Assembly: GCA_037447655.1 (NCBI GenBank)
Contig: JBBHKE010000026.1
Span: forward strand, 239,297-303,296
Reading direction: 5' to 3'
DNA: 64,000 nt
Origin: Zygnema cylindricum
Taxonomy: Eukaryota; Streptophyta; Zygnematophyceae; Zygnematales; Zygnemataceae
Part shown: positions 55,516-61,715 of the stretch, piece by piece
Numbering within the stretch: position 1 is the first letter of the stretch
Layout of the letters: every line of letters begins with the position of its first letter
Notes under the pieces: model-generated
The model's input: only the letters and a program-made list of their open reading frames with translations
Told to the model about the DNA's origin: nothing
Databases searched by the model: none
Translations under genes and position numbers: made by a program

Positions 55516-56041
55516 GCCTCCCCCTGAAAGCGCATCGCAGCAAAAAATCCAGCCAGCCTGCGAGTACTAATTTAGTGCGGTTTTTAGTGCGAAATTCAGT
55601 GCGGATTCATCGCAGCAGAGAATCCAGCCAGCCTGCGAGTACTAATTCAGTGCGTTTTTCAGTGCGAAATTCAGTGCGGATTCATCAAAGCAGAGAGTGC
55701 ACGCAGCGATAATCACTTACAGGTGAGTCACGCGACCGGATTTATCGCATTTGAACGAAGAACATTCGATCTCCGGGAAGCTCTCCCTGTTCTCTATGCC
55801 CCCCCTCACCGCCTCCAGCGCCGCCCCTGCAGCCGCCGCACCGACAGAGGCCGCAAGGGACCAATCAGAGAGACCGATCGCACGTGCGAAGGTACAGACG
55901 TGGAGAGCGAGATGGGGGGGAAAGGGGGAGGAGAAAGGGGTGGAACTTACGGTCTCGTGCATTCATGGTTTGTCCACGTGTGTGTGCCACGTGGAAAACG
56001 AGAAACAGCATCGTAATCATTATGGCCCGTACGGCCGCCAT
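25355..56041 (-). CDS. Secreted LRR-EGF-LRR-EGF-papain-EGF-LysM protein, 27-exon gene
   Basis: Exons (5' to 3', high to low): 56041-55951, 55826-55721, 55034-54963, 54289-54218, 51220-51149, 50130-50059, 48034-47751, 47098-46937, 44858-44726, 44405-44334, 43572-43501, 42014-41943, 41681-41610, 41215-41144, 40463-40392, 40108-39759, 39150-38962, 37962-37730, 36580-36443, 35995-35776, 35294-35052, 34923-34780, 28729-28611, 28384-28295, 28086-27979, 27466-27269, 25582-25355. Every junction is GT-AG in matching phase, giving 1,251 codons plus stop. Approximate residues: signal peptide 1-24, LRR block 31-170, EGF-like 210-255, Pro linker 257-310, LRR block 311-525, EGF-like 565-612, C1A protease 660-875, EGF-like 905-1003, LysM 1005-1251. 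Catalytic C681, H817, N837 and oxyanion Q675 are present. No kinase, membrane segment or I29 propeptide is seen. Two adjacent genes split near 47-45 kb is the main alternative. Confidence 0.7.
25876..25946 (+). repeat. tRNA-like sequence (SINE head or tRNA pseudogene)
   Basis: It has A box (TGGCATAGTGG) and B box (GGTTCGAGCC), a 7-bp acceptor-like stem (AGCTGGT with GCCGGCT, including G-T pairs), a 5-bp anticodon stem (TTGAC/GTCAA) and a T stem. The loop AACTTGA lacks the invariant U33. It lies in the last intron of the LRR-protease gene on the opposite strand. It is more likely a tRNA-derived SINE than a working tRNA. Confidence 0.5.
26330..26470. repeat. ATGTATAC microsatellite
   Basis: Alternating purine-pyrimidine (ACATATAC/ATGTATAT)n in the last intron of the LRR-protease gene. 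Confidence 0.65.
27269..27466 (-). CDS. LysM 3
   Basis: The acceptor is AACGACTTCAG. It encodes VCIKRG (end of LysM 2), then CTRLYDVKQDESCLSIISSQ, DIGLFYTLNPGVYC and GTENIGQQ. The donor is GTGTGT, phase 0. Confidence 0.87.
27979..28086 (-). CDS. LysM 2 core
   Basis: The acceptor is GGTTTGTTTCAG. It encodes GDTCSTIASTFDINSLSGPN then SPNVDLDCFQLRPFQQ. GDTC--IA and N---DLDC--L-P-Q are textbook LysM. The donor is GTGCGT, phase 0. Confidence 0.88.
28295..28384 (-). CDS. LysM 1 end / LysM 2 start
   Basis: The acceptor is TATGTGCAG. It encodes GIDCSVPLLPNTIVNVTTSN then NCSLLYAVNE. The first half closes LysM 1; CSLLYAVNE opens LysM 2. The donor is GTTTCG. Confidence 0.75.
28611..28729 (-). CDS. LysM module 1, first exon
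   Basis: The acceptor is GATTGCCAG. It encodes DGTSGSALKFLMVPSGVNVT then CYDIYLIYVINKDVFLTQNQ. The pattern V-SG---C-DI---Y------F---N is the LysM fold. Phase 0 at the end. Confidence 0.75.
28864..29213 (+). repeat. 5' LTR-like repeat of the copia element
   Basis: It begins TGTTGGAATATTTAG and runs to the gag start. It aligns in order with 34340-34737. The exact 3' end is unclear because the similarity runs into the gag ATG. Confidence 0.6.
30190..31860. mobile_element. Dispersed repeat copy 2, nested in the copia element
   Basis: It is related to 19.28-20.06 kb at both ends (see that entry). It splits the copia gag and integrase regions and itself carries another insertion (30409-30944). 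Confidence 0.45.
30409..30944. mobile_element. TA-flanked element with MITE-like ends, nested
   Basis: The ends are ACAATGAATCGCTAT and ATAGTGATTCAAGGTGT next to TA, matching the terminal motif of the 217-bp MITE family. The interior differs (GGCACC/GGTGCT-type arms; GACCCTAG). It is possibly a longer relative of the same family. Confidence 0.45.
34340..34737 (+). repeat. 3' LTR-like repeat of the copia element
   Basis: It is preceded by a polypurine tract (GAGGGGAGG) and begins TTTTGGAATC. Similarity to the left copy continues through CATGACTTCTTACTCA, equivalent to the gag start of the left end. That hints at a truncated tandem element or an LTR that includes the gag leader. Confidence 0.6.
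34780..34923 (-). CDS. EGF-like module, complete in one exon
   Basis: The acceptor is CACGTGGCAG. It encodes SPCTFSPQNPCGVGTCLDSS, then YVCICPPGYVLDSPSG and LTCVPG: six cysteines in EGF order. The donor is GTAAAA. The next intron contains the copia insertion. Confidence 0.82.
35052..35294 (-). CDS. EGF-like module following the protease
   Basis: The acceptor is TTGCTTCGCAG. It encodes RLMSWKGTVGNAGKPYIF, then NPCGNGVCTPMGSTNLCQC and DGSQTCAPG. The donor is GTGGAA, phase 1. Confidence 0.75.
35296..35775 (-). other. Intron between protease and EGF exons
   Basis: AT-rich intron; no other feature is seen. Confidence 0.5.
35776..35995 (-). CDS. C1A protease, catalytic His/Asn exon
   Basis: It encodes GIFDDDECFSSGVDHSVVVV, GYDLTSSPPCWVLRNSWGTN and WGENGYMRI, then GLGICGINSLPALVPII. 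H817 and N837 complete the triad. NSWGTNWGENGY is diagnostic for C1A and GICGIN marks the end of the domain. The donor is GTAAGC, phase 1. Confidence 0.92.
36443..36580 (-). CDS. C1A protease, middle exon
   Basis: The acceptor is GATCTGTTGCAG. It encodes RVISFEEVQSHGWIGLLLAL and QQQPAIVNIEGSSYSFKNYK, equivalent to the papain segment --AL--QPV-V-I-A----F--Y--G. The donor is GTGAGT, phase 0. Confidence 0.85.
37730..37962 (-). CDS. C1A protease, catalytic cysteine exon
   Basis: The acceptor is GATTCACACAG. It begins (N)TCWVFSTTSAIESAIF, the papain CGSCWAFST block with catalytic Cys (C681). EEQFLVCSGQNKSCSDGG, the usual EQ-LVDC---GC-GG block, follows, then LNYAAANNLIFKEAYFG. The donor is GTATGA, phase 0. 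Confidence 0.88.
38128..38232. repeat. TA/TG dinucleotide microsatellite
   Basis: (TA)n about 60 bp then (TG)n, in the intron before the catalytic-Cys exon. Confidence 0.85.
38962..39150 (-). CDS. N-terminal part of the C1A protease, including oxyanion Gln
   Basis: The acceptor is TTTTGGATGTAG. It encodes NRGLGYIDAQSSVPSKKNKY, a W-rich segment and KALQAIKDQETC, ending in the strong donor GTATGT. AIKDQETC corresponds to papain VKNQGSC and supplies the oxyanion-hole Gln. Only about 50 residues separate the EGF module from the catalytic region, so the usual I29 inhibitory propeptide is absent. Confidence 0.75.
39759..40108 (-). CDS. Last LRR plus second EGF-like module
   Basis: The acceptor is TTTCTCCTTTCAG. 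It encodes QLNNNFFTGMVVLQ and LANNFLSGTPSITINGM, then a Cys-rich spacer (CSGIFLGSNC) and the EGF-like module: CLGFCNATQPMGACGGHGVC, STCVCDEGYNN and VTCSFG. The donor is GTGAGA, phase 1. Confidence 0.83.
40392..40463 (-). CDS. LRR exon (72 nt)
   Basis: The acceptor is TGTAACAG. It encodes SLFNNQFKGNIPTSLADI then RTLSKL. The donor GTTTGC is weak. Confidence 0.75.
41144..41215 (-). CDS. LRR exon (72 nt)
   Basis: The acceptor is AATGTTGCAG. It encodes LLDRNRLVSIPDSVANL then RSLRTL, with donor GTATGT. Confidence 0.82.
41610..41681 (-). CDS. LRR exon (72 nt)
   Basis: It encodes ILPSNQLTGAIPASIGSV then ITLQEL, with donor GTGAGT. Confidence 0.82.
41943..42014 (-). CDS. LRR exon (72 nt)
   Basis: The acceptor is TGTCCTTTTAG. 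It encodes DLSRNQLNGSIPSSIGNC then TRLQSL, with donor GTGAGG. Confidence 0.82.
42630..43060. mobile_element. Dispersed repeat copy 3 (fragment) in an LRR intron
   Basis: It ends in AAAAGCTACGGCTTAACATG, matching AAAAGCCTCGGCTTAATATA of 19.93 kb. The interior is T/G-rich like the other copies. Boundaries are approximate. Confidence 0.35.
43501..43572 (-). CDS. LRR exon (72 nt)
   Basis: The acceptor is CTTTTTCAG. It encodes NLGNNFFMGNLPPSIGNL then KNLEKL, with donor GTGAGA. Confidence 0.82.
44334..44405 (-). CDS. LRR exon (72 nt)
   Basis: It encodes LLNGLDLIGTIPPSIGLL then SSLQEL. AT|T joins the preceding exon as Ile (VKKI). The donor is GTGAGG. Confidence 0.82.
44726..44858 (-). CDS. Second LRR N-cap exon
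   Basis: The acceptor is GTTAACACAG and the donor GTGAGC. It encodes GVILLDLKAAITSDPNDILA then TWKNVSSFCGWNGIECNSRL, the canonical LRRNT pattern (L-DLKAAI-DP---L-TW---FCGW-GI-C). No signal peptide precedes it, which favours continuation from the upstream exons. Confidence 0.82.
44859..46936 (-). other. Intron between Pro-rich linker and second LRR N-cap
   Basis: Two kilobases of AT-rich sequence with a small ATATGTA palindrome at 45600-45660. I found no start codon followed by a hydrophobic signal and a donor that could begin a separate gene for the second LRR block. Confidence 0.4.
46937..47098 (-). CDS. Proline-rich linker exon
   Basis: The acceptor is TTTCCTTCCTTCCAG and the donor GTGAAG; phases are 1 and 1, so it fits both neighbours. 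It encodes PLSPPSSPPPSLPSPPPSP then LAPNTMSPSPPPVSE, a hydroxyproline-type hinge. An alternative acceptor at 47430 opens another Pro-rich frame (SSPPPLRSPPPPSPPPSP), but that frame reaches a stop near 47045 and cannot join the next exon. That alternative could instead be the C-terminus of a shorter isoform. Confidence 0.5.
47751..48034 (-). CDS. LRR end plus first EGF-like module
   Basis: The acceptor is TATGATTAG and the donor GTAAGT. It starts with YIYNNYFTGPIVRG (LRR remnant), then a Cys-rich spacer (PSCEELYGNC). The EGF-like module follows: CEAFCNATQAGGPCGGNGIC, TTCVCNEGYTD and YTCK. It is a clear paralogue of the module at 40.1-39.76 kb. Confidence 0.82.
48035..49734 (-). other. Intron with CT-rich tract
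   Basis: AT-rich intron with a pyrimidine-rich tract at about 48890-49180. No LRR exon was found here. Confidence 0.5.
50059..50130 (-). CDS. LRR exon (72 nt, phase 2): duplicated exon copy 3
   Basis: It encodes YLTNNQLSGNIPSSIGQL then TNLQYL, with donor GTAAGA. It differs from copy 1 by a handful of bases. Confidence 0.82.
51149..51220 (-). CDS. LRR exon (72 nt, phase 2): duplicated exon copy 2
   Basis: The acceptor is GGCCTTACAG. It encodes YLHYNQLSGSIPSSIGQL then RRLQYV, with donor GTAAGA. The flanking intron sequence is also duplicated. Confidence 0.82.
51750..53980. repeat. 2.2-kb near-pure polypyrimidine tract
   Basis: Nearly continuous C/T on the + strand (polypurine on the gene's sense strand), degenerate CCCTCTC, with few purines. 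It lies in the intron between LRR exons. Long Ser/Pro/Leu open frames in three frames are composition artefacts. Confidence 0.85.
54218..54289 (-). CDS. LRR exon (72 nt, phase 2): duplicated exon copy 1
   Basis: It encodes YLHYNQLSGSIPSSIGQL then TNLIYL, with donor GTAAGA. It is nearly identical to the exons at 51.2 and 50.1 kb. Confidence 0.82.
54963..55034 (-). CDS. LRR exon (72 nt, phase 2): first LRR
   Basis: The acceptor is GGGCATGCAG and the donor GTAAGT. It encodes DLRNRGLRGSIAAEIGNL then TVLRYL, and completes THL-DL from exon 2. Confidence 0.82.
55450..55513. repeat. 64-nt uninterrupted C homopolymer
   Basis: Poly(C) on the + strand, poly(G) on the sense strand of the LRR-protease gene, in its second intron. 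The length may be an assembly estimate. Confidence 0.9.
55531..55705. repeat. 75-bp tandem repeat, 2.3 copies
   Basis: The unit TCGCAGCAGAGAATCCAGCC, CTGCGAGTACTAATTCAGTG and CGAAATTCAGTGCGGATTCA recurs at 55535, 55610 and 55685. It ends 16 bp from the donor of the first LRR N-cap exon. Confidence 0.85.
55721..55826 (-). CDS. LRR gene exon 2: first LRR N-cap
   Basis: The acceptor is CGGCTGCAG and the donor GTAAGT at 55720. It encodes AALEAVRGGIENRESFPEIE then CSSFKCDKSGRVTHL. The paired cysteines followed by GRVTHL are the usual end of a plant LRRNT. Phase 2 joins the 72-nt LRR exons. Confidence 0.75.
55951..56041 (-). CDS. LRR-protease-LysM gene exon 1: signal peptide
   Basis: The ATG sits in a good context (GCGCCACCATGG) and encodes MAAVRAIMITMLFLVFHVAH then TRGQTMNARDR: a short basic start, a hydrophobic core and a likely cleavage after the His/Thr region. 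The donor is GTAAGT at 55950, phase 1. It joins to exon 2 as C|GG, giving ARDRAALEAVRGG, a typical LRR N-cap lead-in. Confidence 0.7.
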
Positions 56042-56089
56042 GGTGGCGCACTCGCCACGTCAGAAGGTTTTCTCGGAAAAAGACACGTG
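55975..56089 (-). promoter_or_regulatory. G-box cluster around the start of the LRR-protease gene
   Basis: CACGTG occurs at 55975, 55988 and 56084, plus CACGTC at 56056. Two lie in the signal-peptide exon and one in the presumed 5' UTR. G-boxes are bZIP/bHLH sites; the role here is inferred. Confidence 0.4.
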
Positions 56090-56179
56090 GCAGTTACTTC
56101 TATCAACGACGGTTTCAGAAGAGCGATTGGGGTTTTGACTTTAGGAAACCGTTTTTCGTTTTCTTTGAATGTACGGACA

Positions 56180-56640
56180 AAATAAAAAGGCCGTGCGAAA
56201 AGGGAAAAAAAGGGGAAATAGGGGAAAAGGGCAGAAAACAGGGAAAAAAATTGGGGGAAAAAGGGAAAAAGGGGAAAAAAAGGGAAAAAAAGGGGAAAAA
56301 AGGGGGAAAAAGGAAAAATGGTGATACGAAGGGAAACAAGTGAAAAAGAAGAGGGAAAAAGGGGGACAAAAGGGGAAAATAATGGAAAAGAGGGAGATAG
56401 AAGGGAGAAACGGGGGAAAAAGAGGGAAAATGGGGAAAAAAGGGGAAGAAAGGGGAAAAAGGAGGGAAGGGGGGAAAGGGGGGAAAAATGAAAAAAAGTA
56501 AAAAAAGAGAGGGGTAAAGCGAGGAAAAGGGGGGAAAAGGGAAGAAGGGGAGAAATTGGAAAGAAATAGAAAAAAGAGGGAGAAGTAGGGAAAAGATGAG
56601 GAAAAAATGGGAGAGAAACAGGGAGAAACGAGGAACTAAA
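56180..56640. repeat. GGGGAAAAA purine microsatellite
   Basis: About 460 bp of (GGGGAAAA)n on the + strand, directly upstream of the LRR-protease gene start (polypyrimidine on its sense strand). Confidence 0.85.
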
Positions 56641-57635
56641 TGAGAATTGGAAGGAATCAGGCGATCTTACTGATAACAGTTTTGTAAAATTCGCAAAATA
56701 CGGTCCAGGTACATTTGTCGGTTTTTTGCAATCCTGGTTACCTACATTTCATACGATACAATGATACGGTCCAATATTATTTGTCGTTTTATTTGTTTTC
56801 CCTACGTGCTTTCTGCTTCGACGTCAATCGAACGGTAAAGGACCACGTGGAATGTTTTGGTGCACTTATTTTTTGTCTTTTGGGAATGAATTGTACTAAA
56901 ACCTTTGGCAAATGCCCATTGTAACACAATTATTTTTGACGAAAAAAAATAATAATAATAATAAAATAAAAATAAGGGTGGCCTTCCATAAGCGAAAAAG
57001 AGGTACCGTTTCGTACAGTTTCGTACAGGTTAATTTTTTTCAAGGAAAACATCATTACAAAAAATTTCCAAGGTTGTAGGCGTAAAATCGGACCGTCGGA
57101 TGCAATTACACTTTTTATCCGAAACGCCACGTCAATATCCGTACAGCTTGTTAAGACCGTGCACAGGGAGGACAATTCTCGAAGACTGAACGTGTAAAAA
57201 TAAGCCGCGTGGAAAAGTTAAAATAAATACACGATGAGCGCGCGCGTATGTGCGTACACGTCGCATGGGCCACGTGCCTTCCGCGAGGGTGGTTTGCCGC
57301 CGCATTTTTGTCGTTGCGTTTTGAAATTTTGGGTGGTACATTTAATGCCCTCTGTACAAATCATTAATTACCTCCGGTGGTACAAATATTTCCTCCCGCT
57401 GGTACAGAAATTGCGTTCAGACTTTGCATTCTAAGATTATTTTAAGATTTTAAGCATCTTATGTTAACCTACGTGTTACCAACCAGAATGAGCCACGCAA
57501 ATTAAAAGTGGTTTACTGGAGCGACGTAATGAAAGCACGCCCTTCATTAAAATTTTCCGTAAAATTCCTGAGACGCCTAATGGAAGTCCACCCTAATAAA
57601 AAAAATATAAATAAATAAATATGATAATTATAACG
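56641..57635. other. Intergenic, no gene seen
   Basis: It contains G-boxes at about 56842 and 57270. A stretch at 57150-57290 (ACTGAACGTGTAAAA, CACGTGCCTTCCGCGAGG) is similar to the interior of the fold-back element. No gene is supported. Confidence 0.45.
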
Positions 57636-57725
57636 TTGACGGTCACGTGCTGGTCTTTGTTTTTTTCGATATGAGTCTTGACGCGCCGACCATCTGTACG
57701 GCATTCGAAGCGTTCCATTCCGGCT
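57636..57725. repeat. Dispersed GACGCGCC repeat, copy 1
   Basis: GTTGACGGTCACGTGCTGGT, a T-run, CGATATGAGTCTTGACGCGC, CGACCATCTGTACGG and CATTCGAAGCGTTCCATT. The same order is found at 59808, 59988 and 63490. Confidence 0.6.
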
Positions 57726-58041
57726 TTTTCCGTGTTGCTTAGGATGTCCTGTAGTGTTGTGTATCGGGGAAAAACCAATAGCGATATAACCGATACCGAT
57801 TGCTATCAGTTATCGAACGATGAGCAGAGGTCGCAATCGGGTACCCGAATCCGTACCGGACCGTTACCCAACCGCCCGCGTACGGATTCGGGTGCCAAAT
57901 TTTAGGGGACGGTCGGATTCGGGCAGTTGATTCACAAAAAAAAATAAAAAAATGGGTACGGACGGATAACCAAAAAACGAAAAAATTGAAGGTTTCATAC
58001 TGTCAATACTATACAACATTATTGTACTTTATTCTTGAAGG

Positions 58042-58871
58042 TAGTGTTGGGTATCAGGTAAATTCATATCACGATAATTTTGATATTCGATATATCTAAT
58101 ATCGATCGGCACACTCCTGGATATATCGTACCGGGACGAATATAAATTATCGCGATATATATCACGATATATAGTATTTTTTAAATCTAATAATTTATAT
58201 AATATGTTATTTTACCGAATAATATAAATTGTCTGATACGCCACGTTCGACGTGATTTTCGTTCCGTGACTTAAAGGTAGACGTCGCAAAATGTAGCCGA
58301 CAAAAAAGTACTAATTTTGTAATTCATATAATTACTTAATTAGTACGTAGAGAACTTCACGTACGAAAAAGTTCACACTAATTAAGTCAAGTATAATCCG
58401 AAAAAAAAAAAAAAAAATTATTCATTATTTTTTGAAGTGTACAAAATGTGAATTTTTATTATTATTTTTATAATTTATTTTTTGAAGTGCATAAAATGTG
58501 AAATTTTATTATTATTTTTATTAATTATTTATTTAAGTGTACAAAATGTGAAATTTTAATATTATTTTTATTAGTTTGGAATAGCAGTAGCTTTACTACC
58601 AGCTGCACTAGCACTAGTACTGGCAGCAGCACTAGTACTGGCAGCAGCAGTAGTACTGGCAGCAACAATAGTACACGCAACAGTAGCAAGAATAGTTTAA
58701 AAATTAAAAAAAAAAAGCCTCAGTATATCACTGATACGATATATCGGCGATATATTGGTGATATATCGCGATATTTAGCTTTTCTATATATCAAGGCGAT
58801 AAATCGATTCTCAGGTACCTAAAATTTAATACATATCAAAAATCGTCAAATGGTCCTCGATACCCAACAAT
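58042..58871. mobile_element. hAT-like non-autonomous element
   Basis: The ends are TAGTGTTGGGTATC and, inverted, TATTGTTGGGTATC (13 of 14). They are flanked by CTTGAAGG / GTGGAAGG, an imperfect 8-bp target duplication (6 of 8). The interior is rich in ATATATCG palindromes and carries a local repeat AGTACTGGCAGCAGC (58600-58670). No transposase is seen. A second TAGTGTTGTGTATC end-like motif occurs at 57752. Confidence 0.65.
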
Positions 58872-59164
58872 AGTGGAAGGTATGAGGGAGAAGTACATCT
58901 AATTTTGTTCTTATTCGGGAACGGGCGGGTACGGGTAGTCGCAAGAAATCGAGTTTCGGTTAATGCTTTTTTTCATAAACGTGTTTCGCAAAATGGTTAA
59001 CAATATTGGAGCGTGACATAACCGGGTCGCATATCGGGTGTTCAGATTTTGAAAAAAAAAATTGTCGGTTTCGCATATCTAAAATTTTGACTTTTGCAAC
59101 CTCTGACGATGAGGGGTCACCATATATCATTCGGGAACCAACAAAAAATGATAGCCGATAACTA

Positions 59165-59381
59165 CACCGCGAATCGTTATTATCGTCAAGGTTTTTTTCA
59201 CCACTTAAAACATATTTTATCCGTAAACACTTGTCGGATTGTGGACCTGACGGTTGCGATTGAAAGGTAACATTCTCAGCTTCCGATTGGCGGTCTCAAA
59301 TTGAAAATCTAACAAGTATGTACGGAGAAAAGATGTTTTAAGTGGCGAAAAAAACCTTGACGCTAATAACAATTCGCGGTG
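59165..59381. mobile_element. 217-bp TA-flanked MITE, best-preserved copy
   Basis: The ends are CACCGCGAATCGTTATTATC and AATAACAATTCGCGGTG, with TA on both sides (59163-59164 and 59382-59383). Terminal inverted repeats are about 60 bp, including CCACTTAAAACAT/ATGTTTTAAGTGG. The core TTGACGGTTGCGATTGAAAG-like and TCCGATTGGCGGTCTC is shared with copy A. Confidence 0.8.
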
Positions 59382-59807
59382 TATAGGTTGGGAAGCTGGT
59401 CCGTCAAATAGTACAGAAATTATAGTACTGAAAAGTACAAAATGAGTACGGAGATGTCTCGAAGGGGCAAAGGGGGGAGGGGGCTTTGGAAAATGTTTTC
59501 ACAATCCATTTACTACAATACCGGAGTACGGAGTTATCGTCGATAATTATCGGCCCTATATATCTGTAAAAAAAAACAGATGAATATCGGTTTTGAATTG
59601 CGATAACACCGAGACCAATTAGTCGATCCAATATATATATTGAAGATAGGCCAAAAAAGGGGCATTTACGATTATAGGTTATCGGGAAATGGTACCGATA
59701 CACATTAATACTGTACTGTATTGTTTTGACTTCTAAGGTAATTATACACTATTTGTCCGTTTCTTATTTTCAATTAAATTCGTTTTTGGGCATTTAAAAG
59801 CGATGTA

Positions 59808-60095
59808 GGGATAGTCGGTGACGTTGACGTGCTGTCATTTTTTTTCTCGATATGAACCTTGACGCGCTGACTATTTGTACGGAATTCGCAGCGTCCATTT
59901 GGGGCAAATGTGTTCCGTATTTTGAATAATTTTACATTGTTTGTTCTTTATAAATTTCAATAAAAATCGTTTGTTTAACATTTAATAGCAATGGCTACCG
60001 ACGTTGACGTTTACGTTCTCGTCTTTTTTTTTTGCAAATGAGCCTTGACGCGCCAACTATTTGTGCGGTATTTGAAGCGCTCAAATACGGTCGGC
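59808..60095. repeat. Dispersed GACGCGCC repeat, copies 2 and 3 in tandem
   Basis: GACGTTGACGTGCTGTC and CTTGACGCGCTGACTATTTG at 59818-59880, then GACGTTGACGTTTACGTTC and CTTGACGCGCCAACTATTTG at 59998-60063. The two are about 180 bp apart. Confidence 0.6.
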
Positions 60096-60399
60096 AAATG
60101 TTTATTTCCTTATTTTTACTTTTAAGCTAATTTGACCTTATTTGTCCTGTTTCGAAATTTGTTGCATTAAGCACAAATAGAGCTATAAGTATAATTGGTC
60201 AAATAGCATATTACCCACGAAACGAACGCGTGAATAATACGTACGATTTATGGATTTTAAAAACTCGATAAAAAGCTTACCCGACTGTGTATCCGACTGT
60301 GTTTCAGTACGTTTCCGTACATTTTTCGTCCTTTGAATTTTCAAATTTAAAATTTAAAATTTTCAATACACTCAAAAACACTAAAGTGAAAAGACCAAC

Positions 60400-60600
60400 A
60401 ACAAGGCAACCTCGCGCTGAACGACAAATAAGCGACCATAGTTGTTGAACCAGGGACCACGCTGTGGAACCAGCAACCAGAATGCCTCGTCGATGGTTGC
60501 TGAACCAGCGACGAGGTTTTCTCACCGTTGAACCAACAATATCTAACAAGGCTGCCTCCTCAAGCGACCAGGCTGCCTCATCGTTGGTTCAACATGGCCC
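60400..60600. repeat. Degenerate GGTTGCTGAACCAGCGACGAGG repeat
   Basis: About five imperfect, partly palindromic copies of CTCGTCG-TGGTTGCTGAACC and AGCGACGAGG. No protein is supported. Confidence 0.55.
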
Positions 60601-60949
60601 TACATAAGATGTCAACAATTGAAAAAGTAACATTCGAGTTGAATTAAAAAAAACCCTTGTATTGAACTAAATAATTTTACGCACGCCAACAATGAAAAAG
60701 AAGAAGCTCACACTGAAGCGAAAAAATACCATATTTCTATTTATTTGAGGGATATGGTTTAGTTTTCACATTAGAATTAACTCAACTCATCGAATAGACA
60801 TATCTCCTCTATCTATCTATACCCAAAATCTCCTTCCTCCAAATCTAGGTAAATCATGTCTTCATCAAAATCCATTTCCCATGCCTCCCCTTCCTTTACT
60901 TCGCATGCTATCATGGTCTCTTCATAGTTAACATCCCTAACATTTTGTT

Positions 60950-61035
60950 ACAATATGACATTGAAATTCTGTGGTCTCCATTGACCCACGGAATGAGCAG
61001 CCTATGTAAAGCCTCTAGGATAATATTTGCCCCTT
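60950..61035. repeat. Repeat shared with 63.69-63.78 kb
   Basis: ATTCTGTGGTCTCCATTGAC, CCACGGAATG and GCCTCTAGGATAATATTTG correspond to ATTCTGTGACCTCCATTGGT, CCACAAAATG and GCCTTTAGGATAATATTTA. It is a dispersed element of unknown type. Confidence 0.55.
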
Positions 61036-61639
61036 CTACTTTCCCGCTGAATAAGCGCCTCCCAGGCACACAAATATTCTGACCACTCTCACCATTGTGA
61101 GGACAAGACTCCCTTGAGTCAAACGCAAAAAGAATCACTGAATTTGCTCCCTTGAGCAGTAAGTTATGGCTGGTCAAAGATGACCTTTATAAATACAAGC
61201 TCTCTTAGAGAGAGAGGTACCTAAATATTACTAAGTCACGGTCTGCCTACTCACGACTACCTACTACTAAACCCTAGTCCAATAGGAACACTATATAGTA
61301 CAAGAAGGTACAATGGGCGATGTACTTATTGTACGACCATTGTACGACAAGGTCTACAAGGTGACACTTGTGAAATCGGAAGCCATGGTTCCTCCACCCA
61401 TCTTCTCCCGTATCAAATAATGTGGCGCCACGTGGCACTGCGTGACGCTATCTCCGTATGCCGCCAAAAAGATCACTTCGCGTGGCGGCTATAATGCCGG
61501 CCGTCCGATCAAAACATATTTTACACGGTTCAGATTCGCGTACACGCAAAAATTGCTCCTTTTGGTTAGTCTGCTGTTAATTAGCTGTTTCGTTAATGTT
61601 TATATATTTATGAAACCCGTCACGTATATCGTTTCGTAA

Positions 61640-61715
61640 CGCCGTACTCGTTAAGGCGTTAAGCTATAGGGAGTCTAGAGGTCTCAGGTTCAAACCTAGA
61701 CCTAGGCATCATTTT
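61640..61715 (+). repeat. tRNA-like B-box sequence (possible SINE head)
   Basis: CTCAGGTTCAAACCTAGACC contains a perfect B box (GGTTCAAACC) in a T-arm-like hairpin. The A-box candidate (CGTTAAGGCGTTAAGC) is weak. No complete cloverleaf can be drawn. Confidence 0.3.

Noticed and set aside
55721-55962. A start at ATG 55962 (MHETVSST...) for the LRR gene
   Set aside because: It reads through the donor GTAAGT at 55950. The upstream ATG at 56041 gives a real signal peptide and a phase-matched splice to the LRR N-cap.
60304-60549. Reverse-strand 81-residue open frame
   Set aside because: It falls on the degenerate AACCAGCGACGAGG repeat and matches no family known to me.
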